Source of the DNA: Trichomonas vaginalis G3
Taxonomy: Eukaryota > Parabasalia > Trichomonadida > Trichomonadidae
Length of the DNA stretch: 64,000 nt
Assembly: GCF_026262505.1 (NCBI RefSeq)
Contig: NC_067206.1
Coordinates: 34,859,896-34,923,895 of the forward strand
Direction: 5' to 3'
In this document: one piece after another, positions 56,414 to 64,000 of the stretch
Layout of the letters: each line of letters begins with the position of its first letter
How positions within the stretch are numbered: the first letter of the stretch is position 1
Notes under the pieces: model-generated
The model's database searches: none
Seen by the model: the letters and a program-made list of their open reading frames with translations, nothing else
Told to the model about the DNA's origin: nothing
Program-made: the position numbers and the translations under genes

Positions 56414-59407
56414 ATGGAGATTGAAACTAAGGAAATTATCAATATATTCGAGAGATCAGATCTCGAATTCTTCGAAAGCAAGGGCGGCTTGGATGGATTT
56501 TGCAATGCTTTCCACACAAATCTTACAGAAGGTATTCCAAAATCCGAAGCTGCTGAAGGTTTTGCAGACAGAATTGCCGGTTTTGGTGTTAACAAGCTTC
56601 CAGACCCACCAGTGAAGACCTGGTGCCGCATGTTCTTAGAAGCTTTAAACGATTTAACACTCAAGATTCTCTTAATTGTCGCAGTTATCGCTGCTGTCGT
56701 CGCATCCGCAGCACACCACAAACACCTTACATTTGAGCACTATATAGATCCAATTTCTATTTTAATTGCTGTATTTGTTGTCGCAATTGTATCTGCCCAA
56801 ACAAACTACTCCCAACAGAAAGCGTATTTGGAAATTAACTCACTCAAGAACAATTTCCCAGTCACGGTTATTCGCGCCGGTGAGAAACAACAGATCATGA
56901 GTACAGAAGTATTGGTCGGAGACATTTTAGAGATCAAAGCAGGTGACTGTGTCGCTGCTGATGCTCTCTTCATCAACGGTACCAATGTTTCCATCAATAA
57001 CTCTGCACAAACTGGCGAACCAATCGCTGTCAAGATTAACGAGAAGAATCCATTCCTCAGAGGTGGTGGCGCTATTGAAAGTGGTATTGGCACATGCTTG
57101 GTCGCTGCTGTTGGTCCTAACTCCCAGTATGGTGTTACAATGATGCAGATCCAAGAACTCGAAGCAAAGGATGACAAAACACCACTCGAAAAGAAGTTAG
57201 ACAAGCTATCATTATACCTTACATACCTCGCTATCTTCTCAGGAATCCTCATTTTCGTCATTTTGTTCATTATTTGGATTGTTAACCTCGTCAAGGCCAA
57301 GAAGAAAGGAGATCTCCCACCAGAAACATGGGATGACCTCTCTAACTTGATCATGACTTCTCTTACAATTTTCATTTGCTGTATTCCTGAAGGTCTTCCA
57401 CTCGCCGTCACTTTGTCTCTCTCATTTTCGATGAAGAAGATGATGAACGACAACAACTTCGTCAGACACCTCAATGCCTGTGAGACAATGGGTGGAGCAA
57501 CAACAATTTGCTCAGATAAGACAGGCACACTTACACAGAACAAGATGACAGTCGTCAAATACTACATGTACGATGAAGAAAGTGACGGAAAACCAGAACT
57601 CAACGAACAAGTTCTCAAATTACTTGCAGACTCCATCGCAATCAACTCTACAGCATCGCATACAATCAAGGAAGGCTCCGAAGAACCAATTTTCGTCGGT
57701 TCATCCTCAGAATGCGCTTTACTTAAATTCATCGGAGATTTTGGTCAGGATTACGTCGAAATTCGCGAACTCAACCCTATCAAATACTTAAACGAATTCA
57801 ACTCCGCGAGAAAGAGAATGTCTACAGTCGTAGAAGGCGAACATGGCCTCATGGTATATCTCAAAGGCGCTCCTGACTTCTGTCTTCCACTCATGAAGAA
57901 CTACCTCACACCAGAGGGCGATGTCAAAGAGGTTGATGACGATTTCACAAACGCTGTCATGGGAAAGGTTAATGATTTCGCTTCACAGGCCTACAGAACA
58001 ATGCTTATTGCATTCCGCAACGTCGACCACTCCATGGAAGCAGAGATCGAAGACCCAGCCCTCGCAGAAAAGGACATGACATTTATTTGCATCGTAGGTA
58101 TCCAAGATCCACTCAGACCAGAAGTTCCTGATGCCATCAAGAAGTGCGAAGATGCAGGTGTCGTCGTCAGAATGGTTACAGGCGATTTCATTGCAACTGC
58201 AAGAGCAATTTCCAAACAATGCGGTATTCTCAAGAAGGAAACAGACATTGTCATGGAAGGTGCCGAATTTGCAAAGATGTCCAAGACAGATTTACTCGAT
58301 AAGATCGACAATCTCCGTGTTCTCGCCCGTTCTTCACCAACAGATAAATATCGTTTGGTCTCTCTTTTGATGGAATGTGGCGAAGTTGTCGCTGTCACAG
58401 GTGATGGATCAAATGACTCTGCTGCTTTGAAGAAGGCAAATGTCGGTCTTTCAATGGGTATGTGCGGTACAGAACTCGCAAAAATCGCATCAGATATTGT
58501 TATTTTGGATGATAACTTTTCATCAATTGTTTCAGCATTGAAGTGGGGAAGATGCGTTTACGACAACCTCAGATCATTCATGCAGTTCCAGCTTCCTGTT
58601 AACTTCGTTGCCGTCATTGTTGTTTTGATTGGATCCATTTATTTGAATACTTCTCCTTTGAAGCCAATTCAAATTCTTTGGATCAATCTCATCAACGATT
58701 CCCTTGGCGCTCTTGGTTTGGCTACAAGACCTCCTTCCGATTCACTTCTCAAGAGACATCCATACGGCGAAGGTGACAATTTGATTTCCAATGTCATCGC
58801 AAGGAACATGTCCATTCAGACAGTTTATCAAACAATTGTTTTGTTGTTGATTTTGTTCGGAAGACAGAAACTTTTCGGTGTCCCAGAAACAGCAATTTTG
58901 GGTGAAAAATATGAGACAACAGTTTCATGGATTTTCAACACATTTGTATTCATGAATGTTTTCAATCTCATTAACTCAAGAGTTGCTGGACACGATGGTT
59001 CTGTTTTCGATGGAATCCAACATTCTTTCTTCTTCATTCTTGTTTTCTTCGGTATCGCAGCCATCCAGATTCTCATCATTTTCGTTGGAGGAAAAGTCTT
59101 CCACACTGTTCAGCCAACAGGAAGAGAATGGTGGATCACAATGGTTTTCTCTGTTGGCGATTTAATTGTCGGATTCTTCACAAGAATGATCAAGCTCAAG
59201 GACCACACACTTGAGAACTTGAATGTCTACAGATTGATGAGAAAGGAGAAGGTCAGAAGATACTACCACAACATGAGTGTCGACCAGCAGTGGAATGAAA
59301 ACAATGTTCTCTCTGATTCCGATGAATTAAAGGAAGTTGAAACACATGCTTCTAGCGCTCATGAACAGAGTGAAACAGAAATCTCTGAACACTTGGTCAA
59401 TCATTGA
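56414..59407 (+). CDS. P-type Ca2+-transporting ATPase, plasma-membrane (PMCA, IIB) type (997 aa)
   Basis: All P-type landmarks are present: 'TGEP' of the actuator domain (T200-P203), 'PEGLP' in the fourth membrane helix (325-329), the phosphorylated Asp368 in 'SDKTGTLTQNK', 'KGAPD' of the nucleotide domain, 'TGDGSND' hinge (662-668), and ten membrane spans arranged 2+2+6. The short N-terminus with no long autoinhibitory domain and the hydrophilic C-terminal tail fit type IIB/IIA plasma-membrane or organellar pumps of protists. It exports Ca2+ from the cytosol using ATP. Start at ATG 56414 by homology to the N-terminal helix. GC and codon use are those of well-expressed host genes. Confidence 0.93.
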   Translation: MEIETKEIINIFERSDLEFFESKGGLDGFCNAFHTNLTEGIPKSEAAEGFADRIAGFGVNKLPDPPVKTWCRMFLEALNDLTLKILLIVAVIAAVVASAAHHKHLTFEHYIDPISILIAVFVVAIVSAQTNYSQQKAYLEINSLKNNFPVTVIRAGEKQQIMSTEVLVGDILEIKAGDCVAADALFINGTNVSINNSAQTGEPIAVKINEKNPFLRGGGAIESGIGTCLVAAVGPNSQYGVTMMQIQELEAKDDKTPLEKKLDKLSLYLTYLAIFSGILIFVILFIIWIVNLVKAKKKGDLPPETWDDLSNLIMTSLTIFICCIPEGLPLAVTLSLSFSMKKMMNDNNFVRHLNACETMGGATTICSDKTGTLTQNKMTVVKYYMYDEESDGKPELNEQVLKLLADSIAINSTASHTIKEGSEEPIFVGSSSECALLKFIGDFGQDYVEIRELNPIKYLNEFNSARKRMSTVVEGEHGLMVYLKGAPDFCLPLMKNYLTPEGDVKEVDDDFTNAVMGKVNDFASQAYRTMLIAFRNVDHSMEAEIEDPALAEKDMTFICIVGIQDPLRPEVPDAIKKCEDAGVVVRMVTGDFIATARAISKQCGILKKETDIVMEGAEFAKMSKTDLLDKIDNLRVLARSSPTDKYRLVSLLMECGEVVAVTGDGSNDSAALKKANVGLSMGMCGTELAKIASDIVILDDNFSSIVSALKWGRCVYDNLRSFMQFQLPVNFVAVIVVLIGSIYLNTSPLKPIQILWINLINDSLGALGLATRPPSDSLLKRHPYGEGDNLISNVIARNMSIQTVYQTIVLLLILFGRQKLFGVPETAILGEKYETTVSWIFNTFVFMNVFNLINSRVAGHDGSVFDGIQHSFFFILVFFGIAAIQILIIFVGGKVFHTVQPTGREWWITMVFSVGDLIVGFFTRMIKLKDHTLENLNVYRLMRKEKVRRYYHNMSVDQQWNENNVLSDSDELKEVETHASSAHEQSETEISEHLVNH

Positions 59408-59517
59408 AAAAACTAACAAGCGGTATATATTTTATATTATTCTATTTATTATAAAATATTATTTATTTTGAAAATAACATTTTTTTTGTTAATTGTGTAC
59501 TCTTGTTAATACCATTA

Positions 59518-59598
59518 ATTTTCGTTGGAGGAAAAGTCTTCCACACTGTTCATCCAACAGGAAGAGAATGGTGGATCACAGTGATTTTTTCTCTGTTG
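59518..59598 (+). pseudogene. Short duplicated fragment of the Ca2+ ATPase gene
   Basis: About 80 bp almost identical to 59078-59156 of the pump gene (from 'TTCGTTGGAGG' to 'GGTGGATCACA'). It lies in the 590-bp AT-rich region after the pump gene and is flanked by unrelated AT-rich sequence. A partial copy or relic of a tandem second pump gene. Nothing else is seen in 59408-59998. Confidence 0.85.
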
Positions 59599-59998
59599 TT
59601 AATATATTCTTTCAATTAATTTTGATATTTTCTAACTTATGTAGTATATTTCTGAGTAAAACAATCCGATTTTTTCATTTTCGATTTAATATTTTAAACT
59701 AGGATGTAATTTCATGTCATAATATTATATCAGATCTGCAAAACGTTCATGTTTAAAGTACCTTTTGTCAAAAAAAATTGAGAGAATCCCAGAAAGGATT
59801 TCAAAATTCTGTGCTTTTAAAATGGAACTCATTTATTTTCAAATCTGAATGAAATAATTTTTCACCTTATTTTAATATTTGAAGAAATTAAAACCGATTA
59901 CATGATGCATACTGAAGGTTTTTAAGATAATATAGAAATTGTTCAGGATAGATGAATGAAAGTTATTTTCTTATTTAAAGTAAACCTTGAATGATTGA

Positions 59999-62136
59999 TT
60001 AAACACCTATAATAAGATTTTTTGATTCATAAGAGCGAATTAAGTTTGCAGTTTCTTCGCTACTATTAATTTCAGCATATTCAAGTGCAGTATTACCAAA
60101 ATTATCTTCTTCATTAATTTTGACACCACATTTTATCAGAATTTCGGCTATTTCTTTATTATCTTCAATTGCTGCACAATGAAGAGCAGTCTTGCCATAA
60201 ACATCTTTTGCATTTATGTCAATCCCATTTGAAATAAGACTTTTTGCTATTTCACTGTGGAAATTTTCAATTGATACTAAAAGTGCTGTTTTTCCAAAAT
60301 TATCCTTTGCGTTTATATCTATTCCATGCAAAATAAGAAGTTCTAAAGTGTCTTTAGCATCATATTCTGCTGAAATATGAAGAGCAGTTTTTAATTCTTC
60401 ATCTTTAGCATTTATATCTACTCCATGCGAAATAAGAATTTCTGCTGTTTCTTTTATATTATATTGTGCTGCAAAATGAAGAGCATTTCTTTTCAATTTG
60501 TCCTGTATATTAACATCCGCACCATGCAAAATAAGAAATTCTACAAGTTCAGGAGAGTTTTTCCATGCAATTTCATGTAGAGGAGTCCTCCCTGCAATAT
60601 CTTTAGCATTGACATCTGCTCCGTTTGAAAGAAGAAACTCTGCTGTTTCTTTACAGTCATTATCAATTGCAAAGTGAAGTGGAGTTTTTCCCTGAGAATT
60701 TTCTATATTTATATCAGCAGAATGGGATACAAGAAACTCTATTACTTCTTTACTATCTTCCTTTGCTGCATTATGAAGAATGTAATTCCCAAGATGATCT
60801 TTTTCAGTGATCTCGGCACCATTGAAAACAAGAAGTTTGGCTGCATCAATATTATTGAAAATTGCAGCATAAAAAAGAGGAGTCCAACCTTGATATTGCT
60901 TTGCATTAATATTTGCACCATATGAATATAGGAATTCAGCCGTTTCATTACTATAATGTTTTATTGCTTCATGAAGAGGAGTCAATCCATAATAATCTGC
61001 TGCATTGACGTCAGCACCATTCTGAATAAGAATTTCAGCAACTTTTTGCTGTTATTAATTGCTGCAAAATGAAGAAGTGTTCTAAAAGAATATTCCAATG
61101 AAATTTTAGCAAGTTTTTTTGAAACAATAAGGTTGGCTATTTCTGGGCTCATATTTTTTGATGCTGACAGAATAACAGTTTGATTATCTTTATTATCCAA
61201 ATTGATATTCGCACCATGCAAAAGAAAATATTCACAGAGAGAAGGAATATTAAAATAAGGTGAATTCAAATAACATTTGTCAACATCATTAGTTTGATCA
61301 AAATAAACTAAAAATGCTTGAAGATTATTGTATTCTCCGCAAAATTCCAAATCAATTTCAATATTGCATTCATTTCTCAAGAATGTAACAAAATCAATGT
61401 TATGAGAAATGATTGCATATCGCATTGTGGAATTATCAGGTTTTCTTGTTTTCAAACATTCATTTATGATCTCTGCGTTTCCGCTTAAAAACGAAAAAGA
61501 AAGACACTGATCTGTGATTTTGGAATTATATTTTGTCCTTAAAAACTTAAAACAATCAATTGCTCCATGGTAGCAACACAGTTCAAGTAATGAATAAGGC
61601 ACTAACGTAGGATTTTCAGATTCGTGATAAATCGGATAAAAATAACTTTTTAATGTCTGATTTTGATCAAAACCTTCTCTTTCAGTGAATGCAATAAATT
61701 TTTCTATGTCATCATTCATGATAGCATTGTAAATCGTATATTCTTCATGAACATTCAATGAATATTTTTCATTATCAAATTGATTAAACAATTTTTGGTA
61801 TTTTTTTATGTAAATGATTCCATATTCTTTATCAATAAAATATTGATAAAGACATGATACGTTTTCTATTCCTTTTGGCTGATATTCTTCTAAAATCTTT
61901 TTAAATATTCACCAATATGACTTTACATAGCGGTTATTGAATTCAGATGCAAGTATAATAATATTAAGAATCCGAATTGGTGTAAATATTTTAGTCTCTA
62001 TTAAATTATTTTTTATTTCTTGATAAATTTTCAGGATTTCTTCATCATTGTATGATCTCAGCTTGTATAAATTACTAAATGCATCATTGAAATCTTTGTA
62101 TAACTCCATAAATTCGCAATAACTGTTGTTCTTCAT
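59999..62136 (-). pseudogene. DUF3447 ankyrin-repeat protein gene, broken
   Basis: Typical T. vaginalis ankyrin family: an N-terminal helical region (62136 down to ~61800, 'ELYKDFNDAFSNLYKLR'), the DUF3447 domain ('IMNDDIEKFIAFTEREGFD', 'ELCCYHGAIDCFKFL', 'YAIISHNIDFVTFLRNE') and about ten ankyrin repeats ('NGADVNAKDIAGRTPLHE' style). Two lesions are seen: an in-frame TGA at 61909-61911 after '...KSYW', and a one-base deletion at about 61045 within 'NNSK(E)VAEILI', which moves the rest to another frame. Either a young pseudogene or sequence errors; the repeats downstream are well kept. Such proteins act as protein-interaction scaffolds. Confidence 0.8.
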
Positions 62137-62213
62137 GGGAAAAAAAATATAAGGGAAATATTAAATTTTCCATCTTTAAAATTGCGGAAAAAACTAAATA
62201 TTAATATTACTAA

Positions 62214-64000
62214 ATGCAAGACGAAATTAGTGCACTCAAGGATCAACTTCAAGCCCTTGACGACAAGATCAAAGCTAACGAAGAAGCCAAAGCCGCTCAA
62301 GGTGCCGAAGATCTTGCCGGTGTCAACGATCGTCTCGATGCTCTCAACAACAAGATCGACGATAACAACAACAAAGACAACAAGCAAGACGAGGATCTCA
62401 AGGCACTCGCCGACAAGATCCAAGAGATGGAAGACAGAAAGAAGGAGGAAGACGAGCAGCGTGCTGCCAAGAACAAGGCACTTGTCCAGAACTTGAACGA
62501 CAAGTTCAACGATCTCGACAACAAGATCCAAGACGGCGACGACAAGAACGAGAAAGACCTCAAGGCACTCAAGGAGCAACTCGATGCTCTCAACGATCGC
62601 CAGAACGCCAACGAGGACAAGGACAACAAGCAAGATGACGATCTCAACGAGCTCAAGGACAAGTTGAACTCTCTTGACGACATGATCAAAGCTAACGAAG
62701 AAGCCAAAGCCGCTCAAGGTGCCGAAGATCTTGCCGGTGTCAACGACGCTCTCAATGCTCTCAACAACCTCATCAAGGAGAAGGCCGACGACGATGCTCT
62801 CAAGGCCCTCGAAGACAGGTTGAACAACAACGACAACAAGGACAACAAGCAAGATGAGGATCTCAAGGCACTCGCCGACAAGATCCAAGAGATGGAAGAC
62901 AGAAAGAAGGAGGAAGACGAGCAGCGTGCTGCCAAGAACAAGGCACTTGTCCAGAACTTGAACGACAAGTTCAACGATCTCGACAACAAGATCCAAGACG
63001 GCGACGACAAGAACGAGAAAGACCTCAAGGCACTCAAGGAGCAACTCGATGCTCTCAACGATCGCCAGAACGCCAACGAGGACAAGGACAACAAGCAAGA
63101 TGACGATCTCAACGAGCTCAAGGACAAGTTGAACTCTCTTGACGACATGATCAAAGCTAACGAAGAAGCCAAAGCCGCTCAAGGTGCCGAAGATCTTGCC
63201 GGTGTCAACGACGCTCTCAATGCTCTCAACAACCTCATCAAGGAGAAGGCCGACGACGATGCTCTCAAGGCCCTCGAAGACAGGTTGAACAACAACGACA
63301 ACAAGGACAACAAGCAAGATGAGGATCTCAAGGCACTCGCCGACAAGATCCAAGAGATGGAAGACAGAAAGAAGGAGGAAGACGAGCAGCGTGCTGCCAA
63401 GAACAAGGCACTTGTCCAGAACTTGAACGACAAGTTCAACGATTTCGACAACAAGATCCAAGACGGCGACGACAAGAACGAGAAAGACCTCAAGGCACTC
63501 AAGGAGCAACTCGATGCTCTCAACGATCGCCAGAACGCCAACGAGGACAAGGACAACAAGCAAGATGACGATCTCAACGAGCTCAAGGACAAGTTGAACT
63601 CTCTTGACGACATGATCAAAGCTAACGAAGAAGCCAAGGCTACCCAAGGTGCCGAAGATCTCCAGGGTGTCAACGACGCTCTCAATGCTCTCAACAACCT
63701 CATCAAGGAGAAGGCCGACGACGATGCTCTCAAGGCCCTCGAAGACAGGTTGAACCGCAACGACAACAAAGACAACAAGCAAGACGAGGATCTCAAGGCA
63801 CTCGCCGACAAGATCCAAGAGATGGAAGACAGAAAGAAGGAGGAAGACGAGCAGCGTGCTGCCAAGAACAAGGCACTTGTCCAGAACTTGAACGACAAGT
63901 TCAACGATCTCGACAACAAGATCCAAGACGGCGACGACAAGAACGAGAAAGACCTCAAGGCACTCAAGGAGCAACTCGATGCTCTCAACGATCGCCAGAA
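62214..64000 (+). CDS. Tandem-repeat coiled-coil protein (partial, runs off right edge)
   Basis: Open frame from ATG 62214 with no stop before the window ends (595 codons). It begins MQDEISALKDQLQALDDKIK and is coiled coil throughout, very rich in D, K, N, L, E and A. It consists of repeats of 155 residues (465 bp) beginning near 62682, 63147 and 63612; the first repeat (from ~62265) is 16 residues shorter. The repeats are almost identical, which implies recent amplification or gene conversion. GC-rich third positions fit a highly expressed host gene. No signal peptide. Possibly a cytoskeletal or surface coiled-coil protein; family not recognised. Confidence 0.85.
   Translation, partial: MQDEISALKDQLQALDDKIKANEEAKAAQGAEDLAGVNDRLDALNNKIDDNNNKDNKQDEDLKALADKIQEMEDRKKEEDEQRAAKNKALVQNLNDKFNDLDNKIQDGDDKNEKDLKALKEQLDALNDRQNANEDKDNKQDDDLNELKDKLNSLDDMIKANEEAKAAQGAEDLAGVNDALNALNNLIKEKADDDALKALEDRLNNNDNKDNKQDEDLKALADKIQEMEDRKKEEDEQRAAKNKALVQNLNDKFNDLDNKIQDGDDKNEKDLKALKEQLDALNDRQNANEDKDNKQDDDLNELKDKLNSLDDMIKANEEAKAAQGAEDLAGVNDALNALNNLIKEKADDDALKALEDRLNNNDNKDNKQDEDLKALADKIQEMEDRKKEEDEQRAAKNKALVQNLNDKFNDFDNKIQDGDDKNEKDLKALKEQLDALNDRQNANEDKDNKQDDDLNELKDKLNSLDDMIKANEEAKATQGAEDLQGVNDALNALNNLIKEKADDDALKALEDRLNRNDNKDNKQDEDLKALADKIQEMEDRKKEEDEQRAAKNKALVQNLNDKFNDLDNKIQDGDDKNEKDLKALKEQLDALNDRQ
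62265..64000 (+). repeat. 465-bp tandem repeat within the coiled-coil gene
   Basis: Starts of comparable positions lie at 62265, 62682, 63147 and 63612. The spacing is 417, 465 and 465 bp; the first unit lacks a 48-bp (16-codon) block encoding 'IKEKADDDALKALEDR' type sequence. The fourth unit has a few substitutions ('KATQGAEDLQ'). Confidence 0.9.

Noticed and set aside
62133-63974. A 613-residue Leu/Val-rich reading frame on the minus strand, looking like a membrane protein
   Set aside because: It is the complement of the coiled-coil repeats on the plus strand; the GC-rich codon use keeps the other strand open. The plus-strand frame starts with a proper ATG and has clear heptads.
1-64000. 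tRNA, rRNA and introns
   Set aside because: I saw no cloverleaf, rRNA segment or the T. vaginalis GTATGT...ACTAAC splice pattern that I could support by eye; a covariance search would be decisive.

Overview
The window looks like Trichomonas vaginalis or a very close relative. Compact intron-less genes carry TCATTATTT initiator boxes just upstream of their ATGs, there is an ankyrin protein of the trichomonad DUF3447 type, and two large Maverick/Polinton elements of the kind that fill that genome are present.

Layout. 1-2681 is host DNA: the 3' end of an alpha-solenoid protein gene (+), an RRM-like protein (-) and a REEP/TB2/HVA22-type membrane-shaping protein (-). 2682-25583 is Maverick copy 1, with 105-bp terminal inverted repeats that differ at two positions. 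25584-27131 is a gene-free AT-rich spacer. 27132-55749 is Maverick copy 2, in the opposite orientation and chimeric: 27132-49331 resembles copy 1, and 49332-55749 is the end of a different copy, so the integrase-to-fibre block occurs twice. 55774-64000 is host DNA again: a palindrome-bearing intergenic region, a P-type Ca2+ ATPase (+), a broken ankyrin gene (-), and a 155-residue tandem-repeat coiled-coil gene that runs off the right edge (+).

The Mavericks encode a virus-like set of proteins. For integration and replication: a retroviral-type (rve) integrase, a protein-primed type DNA polymerase B and an SF3 helicase. For the particle: a major capsid protein candidate, a beta-rich penton candidate, an A32/FtsK-like packaging ATPase, two small amphipathic Gly/aromatic proteins and a large Gln/Pro-rich coiled-coil protein. 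They also carry a phage-like fibre with a tail-collar C-terminus, a D12-class adenine methyltransferase, an HNH-like protein and KilA-N genes. Both copies are fossils. Copy 1 has about ten breaks. The left part of copy 2 has a few dozen, while its right 6.4 kb is almost whole. The copies are close to identical where they align, so they are young.

The most useful new signals are: a TTTTTA box 10-15 nt before the ATG of many Maverick genes on both strands; a second upstream box, AAAAAGTGACATTTTT, on a set of small genes, whose 9-bp core recurs as iterons at the element end; divergent gene pairs with only 16-18 bp between start codons; a covarying hairpin in the terminal repeats; and a CATTA duplication that pairs the left end of copy 1 with the left end of copy 2, as expected if two inverted Mavericks recombined and flipped the DNA between them. 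All functional calls rest on reading motifs by eye; no searches were run.
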